This document shows positions 34,251 to 43,577 of a stretch of DNA of 64,000 nt, in pieces. The stretch is taken from assembly GCF_013036045.1 (NCBI RefSeq), contig NZ_WTPX01000002.1, forward strand, positions 17,292 through 81,291, written 5' to 3'. The DNA comes from Alienimonas chondri (GTDB lineage: Bacteria; Planctomycetota; Planctomycetia; Planctomycetales; Planctomycetaceae). Each line of letters begins with the position of its first letter. Position 1 is the stretch's first letter. The notes beneath the pieces are model-generated. The model saw only the letters and a program-made list of their open reading frames with translations. It was not told the DNA's origin and made no database searches. Position numbers and translations under genes: made by a program.

Positions 34251-34751
34251 CTAGCGGGACCGCGGCTCGTCGGGCGGCGCCATGAGGCGCCCTTCGCCGC
34301 GGATGAGCTCGACTCCCTCGATCGCGATGGGAGCCAGCTCCTCACGCCCCTCTTCCACGGACACGGTCCATTGTGATTCGCGGACCTCGTCGTACGCCCC
34401 GCCGAGCTGATCGGGGGAACCCATCACCGCCGGATTCTTCCGCCACACGACGGTCAGGGCGTAGGTTCCGGGCGGGGCGCCGTCGTGTTGCTCGTAGGTC
34501 TGCAGGGTGAAGGTGCCGTCGCTTTGCACCTTGCCCCACGGCTTCGATTTCCGCACGTCGATCGGCCCGCCTTGCGGGTGCAGCGTGACGACCGCGTTCT
34601 CCGGGATCGTGTCGTTGATTCGGAGGGAGCCGCTGACCGGTTGAGTCTCGACCTGCCAATCCTCTTGGCCGGAGCACCCGACCAAGCACAGCGCCGCGAG
34701 GCCGCCGAACCGGGAGACCCGGCGAGCGCGTGAAGCGAGGAGCCGCCTCAT
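34251..34751 (-). CDS. Small lipoprotein paired with DUF1559 gene
   Basis: A 166-residue lipoprotein with lipobox CLVGC near residue 26. The mature part has a beta-rich pattern like carboxypeptidase-regulatory or transthyretin-like domains (VSGSLRINDTIPENAVVTLH, then GTFTLQTYEQHDGAPPGTYA). Planctomycetes commonly encode such lipoproteins directly after DUF1559 genes. Its ATG overlaps the DUF1559 stop, so the two are co-translated. Exact role unknown; an envelope-surface partner of the DUF1559 protein is likely. Confidence 0.75.
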   Translation of the reverse strand: MRRLLASRARRVSRFGGLAALCLVGCSGQEDWQVETQPVSGSLRINDTIPENAVVTLHPQGGPIDVRKSKPWGKVQSDGTFTLQTYEQHDGAPPGTYALTVVWRKNPAVMGSPDQLGGAYDEVRESQWTVSVEEGREELAPIAIEGVELIRGEGRLMAPPDEPRSR

Positions 34752-35665
34752 CAGAAGCCCTCCACGACTTCGCGGCCGTTGATCGAGCTACGAGCGGAAA
34801 TGGCGTCGTAGGAGGTGTTTTCGCTCAGGAATTGAACCGAGCCGTCGGCCATTCCCAAGTTCACGCCGCCGGCGTGGAAGGAGTACGGCGCTCCGAACCA
34901 GTTGGCGACGTTGACGACCCGGTCACCGGTCGACCACAAGACGTCGAAGTCGCCCGGGTCGTTCCAAACGATCGCCTGCGTGAACCACCAGCCTGCGTTG
35001 CTGTCTGAGGCCCAGGGATCTTTCGATCGGCCGTAGGCCCAGGGCGGGTCGGCGCCGTTCATGGTGGGATTCTCGACGTCCTCCACATACAGCGAGGAAC
35101 GGCCGGCCGATTCGTAGATCATGCAGGTGTTCGTCGTGCCGTCGATCACGTCGGCGATACGGTGCGGGGAGCCGTCGAACAGCGAGTCATGGTTGGCCCA
35201 GTCGGAGGCGTTCCGCAGGACGGAATAGTCGGTCGTTTGCCAGCCGTTGTCCGACAGCAACTGTCCGCCGGAAGGGTTGGACGGGCAGGAGTAGGTCGTC
35301 GGCATCAACTCCTTCAGCGGTTCGTTCGCCGGGTCGTCCCACGGCAGCGAGTAGTCGTAGAGGTCTGCGACGTTGCCCTCGTCCGTCTGGGGCAGAATCG
35401 CCACGGCCCAGTTCGCCGTGTTGTCGGTCCAGGTCAGCGGGAAGTAGCGGTACGTGCCGTGATAGTTGTGCATCGCCAAGCCGATCTGCTTGAGATTATT
35501 GCCGCACTGCATCTTGCGGGCGGCTTCGCGGGCCTGCTGGACCGCGGGCAGCAGGAGGCTCACTAAAATCGCGATGACCGCGATGACCACCAGCAGCTCG
35601 ATCAGCGTGAACCCGGCGCGGGCAGGGCGTCGCGGGCGTGTAGACGGAGGAGAAGACAGAAGCAT
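34751..35665 (-). CDS. DUF1559 pseudopilin-like protein
   Basis: A 304-residue protein with a type IV prepilin cleavage site and helix: [19 protein letters not shown], then [20 protein letters not shown]. The DUF1559 signature [17 protein letters not shown] and the C-terminal [17 protein letters not shown] (H-X9-DG) motif are both present. These proteins are greatly expanded in planctomycetes and probably form or decorate pseudopilus-like surface structures. The ATG at 35665 gives a normal short leader; the longer frame to 36016 is not coding. Coupled to the lipoprotein downstream. Confidence 0.93.
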   Translation of the reverse strand: MLLSSPPSTRPRRPARAGFTLIELLVVIAVIAILVSLLLPAVQQAREAARKMQCGNNLKQIGLAMHNYHGTYRYFPLTWTDNTANWAVAILPQTDEGNVADLYDYSLPWDDPANEPLKELMPTTYSCPSNPSGGQLLSDNGWQTTDYSVLRNASDWANHDSLFDGSPHRIADVIDGTTNTCMIYESAGRSSLYVEDVENPTMNGADPPWAYGRSKDPWASDSNAGWWFTQAIVWNDPGDFDVLWSTGDRVVNVANWFGAPYSFHAGGVNLGMADGSVQFLSENTSYDAISARSSINGREVVEGF

Positions 35666-35978
35666 CCGGGAAGGTCTCAACGAGGGGGAAAGACGATCCA
35701 GCCTGTAAATCTGACGGCGGCTCCGTGCCCGGAGCGTCCCGCGGTCGACTGAGAGTTGAGATTGACTCTCAACGTCAACAATCATGGCCCCCTTGCCGGG
35801 TTTCCGCAACCGGCGCTGCGAAATCTCTGAACCGTCCGCGCCGCTTCGGGGGAAGATCGTTCTTCGGCGCCGGATCGGACGGCTCGGCGGATGCGGGGAA
35901 TGCGGAACGCATGCGTCCCGGCGGGGGGGCGTTACACTTCGCCCGCCGATCCCCTGCCCCGAGTCCCCGCCGCTCCCG
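35666..35978. promoter_or_regulatory. Divergent intergenic region with palindrome and promoter-like elements
   Basis: This 313-bp gap separates the DUF1559 gene from the ABC-2 permease. A 7-bp inverted repeat TGAGAGT/ACTCTCA lies at 35750-35771, and a TTGACG (-35 like, minus strand) overlaps its edge at 35773-35778, so the palindrome could be an operator for DUF1559. Further right, GTTACACTTC (around 35932) resembles the promoter-like motif before two other genes in this window and would serve the permease. No gene is seen in the gap. Confidence 0.35.
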
Positions 35979-37757
35979 TTGCTTACCGGTCCGATTTTCA
36001 CGCGGGAGGCCCGCACCGCGCCGCGGTCGGCACGGCACTTCGTGCTGCGGGCGGGGTACGTGCTCGCGCTGTTCGTGCTGCTCTATACGGCGGAGAAGGC
36101 GCTCGTCGGCCTGACCGGCGATCTCTCCGCGGCGGGGCGGGCGCGATTCGGAGCGCTGGCGTTTCAGTTGCTGTCGATGGTGCAGCTGACGCTGTGCCTG
36201 TTCTTCGCCCTGCTGTTCGCGGCCGGGAACGTCGCGCAGGAAAAGGATCGACGGACCCTCATTCTGCTGTTGATGACGGATCTGCGGAGCAGCGAATTGG
36301 TGCTCGGCAAGCTGTCTGCGAGTTTGTTGGGCGTCGCGGTGCTGATTGCCTGCGGGGCGCCGGTGTTCTTCCTGCTACGGCTGTCGGGCGGGGTGAGCGT
36401 CGCTCAGATTCTGTGGTCGCTGGCGCTCTGCGCCGCGGCTTCGGTCGCGGCGGGGACGTGGGGCAGTCTGTGCGCGTTCTGGCGTGAGAAGACGTTCCAG
36501 AGCCTCGCTCTCGGCGTGCTGGGATTGGTCGGTTGGCTGGGCGTGACGGAGGCGCTCGTGCAGATCGGCGGGACGGGTTCGACGGTCGGTCGATGGGGCG
36601 CCGCGCTGAACCCGTTTCGGGCGTTGGCCGGGCTGATGAACCCGGCTGCGACTCCGATCGAAGGCGTTGCGGACGTGACGGGACCGGCGGCGGTGTCGGC
36701 GCTCGGGCCGGTCGCCGCGTTGACGCTGTTGTCGGCAGTGTTGGCCGGCGTCACGATTTGGCGACTGCGGGCTTGGAACCCGACCCGCAACGTGCACATC
36801 CCCGCGACGGAACCGACGGCCGGCCCTTCGACGGCTGCCTCAGCCGATCCCGCCGCGGTCGGCGAAGCAGCCGTCGACTCGGGGGCCGCCGCCGTCCGCA
36901 AGCGGGCGGAGCGGCCGGTTTGGTCGAACCCGGTGCTGTGGCGGGAGATCCGCACGCGGGCCTATGGGCGGAAGGCGATTCTCATCAAACTGGCGTTCGT
37001 GGCGTTGTGCGTCGGGGCGGCGTTCGCCCTGCCCGCCGCGGGCGAGGAAGGCGTCGGGGCGGCGGCGACGCTCACCGGGTTGGGGCTGCTGGGGCTGATC
37101 CTCGTCAACGCGCAAGCCGTGACCGCGCTCACCACGGAGCGAGACGGCAATACCTTGGAACTGTTGCTCGCGACGGATCTGTCCGCGCGGGAGTTCACGC
37201 TCGGCAAGCTGGCCGGGGTGCTGTTCAACGCGAAAGAGGTGCTGCTGGCGCCGCTGATCCCCGCAGCCGTGCTGTTGTGGCAAGGAACGTTGGGCGCCGA
37301 GGGGTTCGTGTACCTCGTGCTCGGCTACGCGGTGCTGGCGGTATTCTGCTCCGCGCTGGGATTGCACGCCGCGGCCGGGCATTCGAGCAGCCGGCGGGCG
37401 ATCGCACACAGCCTCGGGACGGTGTTCTTCCTGAGCCTCGGGCTGGCCGTGTTCTGGCTGCTGCTGATCGAAGCGAGGAGCAATTTCTTCCTGCAGTTCC
37501 AGAGCTTCCTGCTGTTCATCGGGTTCGGGTCGGTGCTGCTGTTGATCAGTTTCAACTGGAGCCAACCCAGCAACGCCCTCTCCGCGGCGGCGTTCGTGCT
37601 GCCGTTCATGACGTTCTACGCCATCACGGCCTACCTGCTGAACGAACCGCTCGGCTGTCTGCTGGCGGTCGGGGCGGCGTACGGGTTCGCCGCGGCGGCG
37701 ATGTTGGTGCCGGCGGTCAGCGAGTTCGGCGTGACGCTGGGCGGGGGGAAGGAGTGA
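35979..37757 (+). CDS. Duplicated ABC-2 type permease
   Basis: About 592 residues with ~12 membrane helices. Two halves repeat the same cytoplasmic motif: [20 protein letters not shown] with [10 protein letters not shown] in the first, and [20 protein letters not shown] with [10 protein letters not shown] in the second. Both match the [16 protein letters not shown] motif of ABC-2 permeases, so this looks like a tandem fusion of two permease units. No ATPase gene is adjacent. The start is unclear: TTG at 35979 ([13 protein letters not shown]) begins the protein-like part, while the frame is open to an ATG at 35784. Confidence 0.78.
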   Translation: MLTGPIFTREARTAPRSARHFVLRAGYVLALFVLLYTAEKALVGLTGDLSAAGRARFGALAFQLLSMVQLTLCLFFALLFAAGNVAQEKDRRTLILLLMTDLRSSELVLGKLSASLLGVAVLIACGAPVFFLLRLSGGVSVAQILWSLALCAAASVAAGTWGSLCAFWREKTFQSLALGVLGLVGWLGVTEALVQIGGTGSTVGRWGAALNPFRALAGLMNPAATPIEGVADVTGPAAVSALGPVAALTLLSAVLAGVTIWRLRAWNPTRNVHIPATEPTAGPSTAASADPAAVGEAAVDSGAAAVRKRAERPVWSNPVLWREIRTRAYGRKAILIKLAFVALCVGAAFALPAAGEEGVGAAATLTGLGLLGLILVNAQAVTALTTERDGNTLELLLATDLSAREFTLGKLAGVLFNAKEVLLAPLIPAAVLLWQGTLGAEGFVYLVLGYAVLAVFCSALGLHAAAGHSSSRRAIAHSLGTVFFLSLGLAVFWLLLIEARSNFFLQFQSFLLFIGFGSVLLLISFNWSQPSNALSAAAFVLPFMTFYAITAYLLNEPLGCLLAVGAAYGFAAAAMLVPAVSEFGVTLGGGKE

Positions 37758-37812
37758 TCCTTCCCCTGCGTTCGACCGGCGCCGTCGCGCCCCGACGGCG
37801 GGGGCGCTGAAG

Positions 37813-39186
37813 GTGCCGGACGCCTTCCCCCCCGCCTCGCTCTGGCTGCCCGGCGGCCTCACGATGCTGGCCCTCACGCTGGTGAGCGGGTTCTTCTCCG
37901 GCAGCGAGACGGCCCTGTTCTTCCTCTCCCCGGAAGATCAGCGCGACCTCTCCCGAGGATCGGCCGGGCGGCGGGCGGCGGCCCGACTGCTGGACCGGCC
38001 GGACCGGCTGCTGGCGGCTGTGCTGTTCTGGAACCTGCTGACGAACCTCACCTATTTCGTGGTAAGCGTTGTCGTGGCGGAGAAGCTCCTTCACGACGGC
38101 TACGCGACCGCCGCGGGATTCATCGGTTTGGGCGGGCTTGCCAGCATCATTTTGCTGGGCGAGGTGTTCCCGAAGAGCGTCGCCGTGGCCGCGCCCAAGG
38201 CCGTCGCCGGGCTGGTCGCCCTGCCGTTGGGGCTGGCGGTGCGGGCGGTCGATCCGCTGTCACCACGGCTCGACGCCCTGACCCGGGCGCTGACGCGGAC
38301 GTTCTGGCCGAAGCTGGAGACGGAGGAATACCTCAGCGCCGACGACCTCGAACACGCCGTCGAGGCCGCCACGGAGACTCGCGAACTCGCCGGATTGGAA
38401 CGGCAAATCCTTCGCAACGTCTTGGATCTGTCGGACGTGACCGCCGAGGAGATCATGCGGCCGCGGGGCTCGTACCTCACGTTGACCAGTCCGGTGCGGC
38501 GGTCGGATCTCGGGGGGCGGGTGCCGGCCGGCGGGTTCGTGGCGGTGGTCGACCCGATCCTGGATCAAGCCGCGGGGACTGCCCATCAGAACCCTTCGGC
38601 GGCCAATGCATCTCGCGTTTTGATGTTGGACACTGCCGCCGCGGCGCTCGGGTCGGATCCGAACGAGGCGAACCCACGCCTCGACGGTCGCGCGGTGTCG
38701 CTGCCGTTCCTGCCGTGGTGCGCGTCCGCGGCGTCGGCGTGGGCGCTGCTCAGCGAGACCGGGCGCCCGGCGGCGGGCGTCATCAACGAGTACGGGGAGA
38801 CCGTCGGGGTGGTCACGTTCGACGACGTCGTCGATGCGATTCTCCGCCCGGATACCAGCCGCGCCCGTCGGTTGCTGCGGAGCGAACCGGTCCGCCCCCG
38901 CCCCGCCGGACCAGGCGAACCGCAGAGTTGGGAAGTCGCGGGTCTGACGACGTTACGCTACCTCCTGAAACGCCTCGACCTGCCGGACGACCTGTCGGAC
39001 ACCGACCCCGTCACCGTCACCGGCCTGTTGCTGGAAGAGCTTGAACAGTTGCCGGAGGCGGGCGACGCCTGCGTCTGGCATGGCCTGCGATTGACGGTGG
39101 AGGACGTCGGCGGCACCGACGTGCGGCGGGTGCGGGTCGAGCGCGACATCGATGACGTCTCACGCGAATCGGGGCGCGACGAATGA
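37813..39186 (+). CDS. CNNM-domain (DUF21) membrane protein, HlyC/CorC-like
   Basis: A 457-residue protein from a GTG. The CNNM domain shows TLVSGFFSGSETALFFLS, then LLAAVLFWNLLTNLTYFVVS and LLGEVFPKSVAVAAPKAV. CBS-like parts follow (DLSDVTAEEIMRPRGSYLTL, then GVINEYGETVGVVTFDDVVD), and a CorC_HlyC-type domain ends the chain. Members are linked to Mg2+/Co2+ handling. It overlaps the next gene, also CNNM, by 4 bp. It follows the ABC-2 permease after 55 bp. Confidence 0.85.
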   Translation: MPDAFPPASLWLPGGLTMLALTLVSGFFSGSETALFFLSPEDQRDLSRGSAGRRAAARLLDRPDRLLAAVLFWNLLTNLTYFVVSVVVAEKLLHDGYATAAGFIGLGGLASIILLGEVFPKSVAVAAPKAVAGLVALPLGLAVRAVDPLSPRLDALTRALTRTFWPKLETEEYLSADDLEHAVEAATETRELAGLERQILRNVLDLSDVTAEEIMRPRGSYLTLTSPVRRSDLGGRVPAGGFVAVVDPILDQAAGTAHQNPSAANASRVLMLDTAAAALGSDPNEANPRLDGRAVSLPFLPWCASAASAWALLSETGRPAAGVINEYGETVGVVTFDDVVDAILRPDTSRARRLLRSEPVRPRPAGPGEPQSWEVAGLTTLRYLLKRLDLPDDLSDTDPVTVTGLLLEELEQLPEAGDACVWHGLRLTVEDVGGTDVRRVRVERDIDDVSRESGRDE

Positions 39187-40205
39187 TGACCGCCCTGCTG
39201 ACCGCCGCCGGGCTGTTTGCGCTGGGGGTCTATCTGTCTGCGCTGTTCAGCGGGGCGGAGACGGCGTTCTATCGCATCTCCACGTTGCGACTGAGCTTTC
39301 ACGCCGCGGCCGGCAAACGTCGGGCGAGCCGCGTGCTGCGATTCGCGGAGCAGCCCGCCCGGTTCGTCGCCACGTTACTCGTCGGCAACAACGTGGCGAA
39401 TTACCTGACGACCGCGGCGATCGGCGTGGCGGTCGCCGCGTTCTCCACCGGCGGCGGCGGGGCGCCGGAGGTCATCGCGACCTGGCTGATCAGTCCGGTG
39501 GTCTTCGTCTGCGGCGAGCTGCTGCCCAAGCGGCTCTGCTACCTCGCCCCCTCCTACTTTCTGGGGCGGCAGAGTTCGTTCCTGCTGGTGATCTTCAAGC
39601 TCGCCGCACCGGTTTCGATCCCCCTCGCCGGTCTCGCTCGTCTGCTGGAAAAGGACGATGAAAGCGACTCCCGCCGCGTCGGCGGCGTGTTGGGCCGTGG
39701 TCGGTTGATCGAGGTGCTGGATGAAGGTCACCGGGCCGGTTTGCTGACCGACGTTCAGGATCGATTAACGGAAAACGTCCTTCACGCCGCTCCCGGTCGG
39801 GCCCGCGAACGTGCGACGCCGCCGGAGCGTGCGGTCTCCTTCCCGCTGGCCTGCACCCGGGACGAGTTGCTGGCGAAAGCCGTCGCGCTGGGCGTCCGAG
39901 AAGTGTTGCTCACCGCTGAGCCGGCGGGTGGCGCTTCGACGGTCCCGGCCGCCGAAGCGGCGCCGTTCGTGGGGTATGTGAAGGTCGCCGACGTCGCCGC
40001 CGGCGATCGCGCGCCGCGCGACTGGCTGCGGCCGCTTCCCCGGATCGCGGAGGGCGCCACGCGGCTGGAAGCGTTGGCGGAGTTGCGTCGCGAGGGCGAC
40101 GCCGTCGGTTTGCTGATTTCTCGCGCAGACGGTTCAGGCGGCGGTCGGGTCGTCGGCGTGCTCAACGAGCGGGGGCTGCTTCGGGAACTGTTCGGTCGGG
40201 TCTGA
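39183..40205 (+). CDS. Second CNNM-domain (DUF21) membrane protein
   Basis: A 340-residue paralogue of the preceding protein. The CNNM domain is clear (LSALFSGAETAFYRISTLRL, then VATLLVGNNVANYLTTAAIG and VVFVCGELLPKRLCYLAPSY). The C-terminal part is shorter and its CBS-like region is weak (VGYVKVADVAAGDRAPRDWL, then DGSGGGRVVGVLNERGLLRE), and the HlyC-type domain is missing. Starts at ATG 39183 overlapping the previous stop. Two CNNM proteins made from one coupled message may act as a heterodimer. Confidence 0.83.
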   Translation: MMTALLTAAGLFALGVYLSALFSGAETAFYRISTLRLSFHAAAGKRRASRVLRFAEQPARFVATLLVGNNVANYLTTAAIGVAVAAFSTGGGGAPEVIATWLISPVVFVCGELLPKRLCYLAPSYFLGRQSSFLLVIFKLAAPVSIPLAGLARLLEKDDESDSRRVGGVLGRGRLIEVLDEGHRAGLLTDVQDRLTENVLHAAPGRARERATPPERAVSFPLACTRDELLAKAVALGVREVLLTAEPAGGASTVPAAEAAPFVGYVKVADVAAGDRAPRDWLRPLPRIAEGATRLEALAELRREGDAVGLLISRADGSGGGRVVGVLNERGLLRELFGRV

Positions 40206-40251
40206 ACCGCGTGCGGCTTGCCGAAGCGGGGTTCGCACCGCGCAACGACAA

Positions 40252-40280
40252 ACGGCGGCGGGGATGGACCCCGCCGCCGT
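40252..40280. terminator. Strong hairpin between convergent genes
   Basis: A perfect 12-bp GC-rich stem (40252-40263 with 40269-40280) with 5-nt loop ATGGA lies between the second CNNM gene and the convergent secreted-protein gene. Only short T-runs flank it (TTTG on the minus side), so it is probably a bidirectional terminator. Confidence 0.7.
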
Positions 40281-40312
40281 CGTTCTCTCCAGAAGGCTCG
40301 CCCCGGGTCGCC

Positions 40313-41722
40313 TTACCGGGCGCTGGCGACCAGCGGCAGCATCGGACCGGCATCCCAGCGGCGGGCGGCGGTCACCTGCGGCACCCGGCCGGCGGCGCCG
40401 ACCAGTTCCGGCGGGGCGACCGGCCGACGAACCGGCTCACGCACCGCGGCGGGGGCCGCATCGGTCGCCGGACGGGCGGCCATCCGCTGTTCGTTCGCCC
40501 CGCGGCTGCGTGCCGCCAGCTTCAACGCGGCGAGCCGTTCGCGGTCGGCGTCGGTTAGGGTCCGAACCTTCGGGGCCGCGGGGGCGGCCTCCTCGGTCAG
40601 ACGGCGGGAGCCGCGACGGGGGGCGTTGTAGGAGGTCGTCGTCTCCTCGAATTCGGAGTTGTCGTCCCGTTTGTACTTGTCGCCGTCGGCGTCGGCGGAG
40701 CGGGTCGGCACGCTGTCGAAGCCGGAGTCCGATTCCGGCCGCAGGGCGGTCGCAGTCGTGCCGCGGCCGGAGAGGTACGCCACGGCGACCGGATCGGTGC
40801 TGGGCAGGTAGTTGTAAACGGTGCGGGAGACTTCCTTGTACTCCGTCACCGGCTTCAGGGCGGTGACCTTCTGATCTTCCCAAACCACTTCCTGCACCGC
40901 GACCTGACGCTTCTTGATGGTCGGAACCATCGTCGTCACCTGGTAGGTGCGGGGCACGTTGGTCACTTCCGCGACCTGGCTGTGAGTGGTTACGTTGCAG
41001 GCCATCTGCTGCGGAACGTACTGCCGCTGCGTGGTGTATTTCGGCGTGAACATGCTGCGGACGTTGTACCGGAAGCGGTTCATCGAACCGGCGAATCCCG
41101 GCCGCGGGTCGTACTGACAAGGGCTGATCTGCGGATTGGCGATCCGACGGGTCTGCCAGTGACCGGCGTCCTTGATGACGGTCTGGGTATTGCTGACCGG
41201 CCGGTAGTTGACCTGCTGAGCCATCGCGGTGCGGGTCTCGGTCTGCGGGACCATTTCGGTAAATTCCCGCTCCTCATACCGCGTGACGGTCCGCGGCCGT
41301 TTGACCGTTTCCTGAACGGACACGTATTTCGTCGTCGGCACCCGGTCGGTCACCTGCCGGGGCACGGCGACCATCTTCGGCTGCTCACAGACGGCGACCG
41401 TCTGCACCTGTTGGACGGGAATGCACTCCACCGCGGCCGCCTGCTGATAGATCGGCGTGCAGCCGCTCACCGTGCTGTAGCTTCCGCCGTAGGACACGGG
41501 AGCGTACGAGGCGGTGGAGTAGGAGCTGGAATAGGAGGGCGAGGCGCTGGCGGTGGAGCACCCGCAGTTGCTCCCGCCGTAGCCATAGCCGCTTTCGTAA
41601 AACTGAGCGGGCGCCGACGGGGCGATCGCGATGCCCATCGCTGCGGACAGCAGGCCGGCGAAGAAGCGTTTGGCGGCGGGGCGGTTGGCGCGGCGGAGCC
41701 GCGGAATCGGACGCGAAGTCAT
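40313..41722 (-). CDS. Secreted repetitive protein (Val/Thr/Tyr-rich)
   Basis: A 469-residue exported protein starting at ATG 41722. The signal ends near APSAPAQ. A Ser/Tyr/Gly-rich stretch with cysteines (YGGSNCGCS) is followed by a region of about 12 short degenerate repeats in the style VPxxxTxxxVxxx (VTDRVPTTKYVSVQETVKRP, TEMVPQTETRTAMAQQVNYR, YQVTTMVPTIKKRQVAVQE). The C-terminus is Arg/Ala-rich with a DADRERLAALKLAARS helix. It resembles planctomycete surface or cell-wall proteins of unknown function. Confidence 0.7.
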   Translation of the reverse strand: MTSRPIPRLRRANRPAAKRFFAGLLSAAMGIAIAPSAPAQFYESGYGYGGSNCGCSTASASPSYSSSYSTASYAPVSYGGSYSTVSGCTPIYQQAAAVECIPVQQVQTVAVCEQPKMVAVPRQVTDRVPTTKYVSVQETVKRPRTVTRYEEREFTEMVPQTETRTAMAQQVNYRPVSNTQTVIKDAGHWQTRRIANPQISPCQYDPRPGFAGSMNRFRYNVRSMFTPKYTTQRQYVPQQMACNVTTHSQVAEVTNVPRTYQVTTMVPTIKKRQVAVQEVVWEDQKVTALKPVTEYKEVSRTVYNYLPSTDPVAVAYLSGRGTTATALRPESDSGFDSVPTRSADADGDKYKRDDNSEFEETTTSYNAPRRGSRRLTEEAAPAAPKVRTLTDADRERLAALKLAARSRGANEQRMAARPATDAAPAAVREPVRRPVAPPELVGAAGRVPQVTAARRWDAGPMLPLVASAR

Positions 41723-42104
41723 CGCACCTGTTCCGTGAGGATTTCCGCGGACGAACGGCGCAACGGGGCCGGCCGGGGACGCGGACGAATGGGTTGTCGC
41801 TGGGAGTTGCGATCCCGCACAGCAGCGGAGATCGCGGGGCGTGTCGCGCGGCGGGGTGGAGAGTTCCCCTGCCCCGTTCGCCCCACGAATCCCGCGGCGG
41901 TTGTGCCGCCGGGATTGCGTCGGGCGCGGGGCTGCCGCGTCGGGGGCGGTTGGTAGATCAGTCGGCCTCAGGCAGTCAACGCGTTTTCCGCCGGAAATCA
42001 GAAATCGGCTCAAGCCGCTGCGTTCCCCGTCCGACCCGGCGTCGATTGTGGAGCCGGAGGCCCGCCGCGAAACTCCGTCGTTCGCCCCTTCCCCGAGGTC
42101 CGCC
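41723..42104. other. Divergent intergenic region
   Basis: About 380 bp between the secreted repetitive protein and the pectate lyase, which diverge. It must hold both promoters. Overlapping frames are Arg/Gly/Ala-rich shadows. No clear promoter box, repeat or RNA was recognised. Confidence 0.5.
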
Positions 42105-43556
42105 GTGCTCGCCCGATCGCTCGTGCCTTTGCTGCTGACGACGCTGTGCGGCGTCGTCGCTCCCGCCTCCGCCGCGGACGACCCCGGTCGAGATGAAGCC
42201 CGCGACGCCCTCCGCCGGGCCGGACGATTCTTTGCGAAGGAGGTCGCCCTGCGGGGCGGCTACGTTTACTTCGTCGAACTCGATCGGCCCCGCCGGTGGG
42301 GCGAGGGCGAGGCGACGGCGACGCAAATCTGGGTGCAGCCCCCCGCCACCCCGACGGTCGGCGAGGCGTTTCTGAACGCCTACGAAGCGACCGGCGACGC
42401 CCCCCATCTCGCCGCCGCGACCGCGGCCGGCGAGGCGTTGGTCTACGGGCAGCTGAAGTCCGGCGGTTGGACGAACCGCATCGACTTCGACCCCAACGGC
42501 AATCCCGCCGACTATCGCAACGGCCGCGGCCGCGGTCGGAACACCTCCTCCCTGGACGACGGCCAAACCCCCGCGGCGCTCCGACTGCTGATCCGGCTCG
42601 ACGCCGCCCACGACGGCCGGCATGCGGCGATCGCCGAGGCGGTCCGCACGGGGCTCGACGCACTGCTTGCGGCGCAGTTCCCCGGCGGCGGGTTCCCACA
42701 GGTGTGGGACGACCCGGAAGATCCCCCGCCGACGCTGCGGGCGGTTCTGCCGGAGGGCGACTGGCGCGAGCTGCCGCGGGTCAAGAATTACTGGGATCAG
42801 GCCACGTTGAACGACGGGCTCGCCGGGCAGGTGGTCGACACCCTGTTGCTGGCTCGCACGACGTATCTCGAACGCGAACCCCCGCTTGCCGAGCGGTGCG
42901 ACGCCGCGGTTCGGCGACTGGGCGACTTCCTCATCCGGGCGCAGCTGCCCCGGCCCCAACCCGCCTGGGCGCAGCAATACGATGCGAAGATGCGACCGGC
43001 GTGGGCGAGAATTTTCGAGCCGCCCGCGGTCGTGACGAGCGAATCGCAGGACGTGATCGAGGCTCTGTTGACCCTGCACGCGGCGACCGGCGACCCGCAG
43101 TTTCTCGACCCGATCCCCGCGGCGCTCGATTACCTCGATCGGTCCGCCCTGCCGGATGGACAGCTGCCGCGTTATCTGGAGTTGAACACGAATCGCCCCC
43201 TCTACATGCAGCGGGACGGCGGCGGGTACCGGCCGACGTTCGACGATACGAACCTCCCCGGTCACTACGGTTGGAAGATCGGCAGTCGGGTCGAAACGCT
43301 GCGGAACAAGTTGCAGCGGGCCCAATCGGGCCGCCCGCCCTCCCCGCCGAACGCCGTGAAGCTCGCCGACGCGGCTCGTCGGGCGATTGACGCGCTCGAT
43401 GACGAGGGCCGCTGGGTGGAGACGTCCGACGGTTCCAAACTGGTCGGTCAGGCGAAGATTCCCGTGGGATCGCGGTTTCTCGCCAGCGAGACGTTCGCCG
43501 ACAACATGTCCGCCCTCGCCGCGTTCCTGCGGGTCGACGCCCCGGCCCCGCGCTGA
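42105..43556 (+). CDS. Secreted pectate lyase (polysaccharide lyase family 10)
   Basis: A 483-residue exported enzyme from a GTG, with signal LVPLLLTTLCGVVAPASAAD. The catalytic region has the PL10 motifs PAWAQQYDAKMRPAWARIFE, then PPAVVTSESQDVIEALLTLH, and the N-terminal GGYVYFVELDRPRRWGEG plus NTSSLDDGQTPAALRLLI parts. It should cleave polygalacturonate by beta-elimination outside the cytoplasm. Single gene, converging on holA. This fits a bacterium that degrades algal or plant polysaccharides. Confidence 0.88.
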   Translation: MLARSLVPLLLTTLCGVVAPASAADDPGRDEARDALRRAGRFFAKEVALRGGYVYFVELDRPRRWGEGEATATQIWVQPPATPTVGEAFLNAYEATGDAPHLAAATAAGEALVYGQLKSGGWTNRIDFDPNGNPADYRNGRGRGRNTSSLDDGQTPAALRLLIRLDAAHDGRHAAIAEAVRTGLDALLAAQFPGGGFPQVWDDPEDPPPTLRAVLPEGDWRELPRVKNYWDQATLNDGLAGQVVDTLLLARTTYLEREPPLAERCDAAVRRLGDFLIRAQLPRPQPAWAQQYDAKMRPAWARIFEPPAVVTSESQDVIEALLTLHAATGDPQFLDPIPAALDYLDRSALPDGQLPRYLELNTNRPLYMQRDGGGYRPTFDDTNLPGHYGWKIGSRVETLRNKLQRAQSGRPPSPPNAVKLADAARRAIDALDDEGRWVETSDGSKLVGQAKIPVGSRFLASETFADNMSALAAFLRVDAPAPR

Positions 43557-43577
43557 ACAATTTCGACCGCTCGAACC

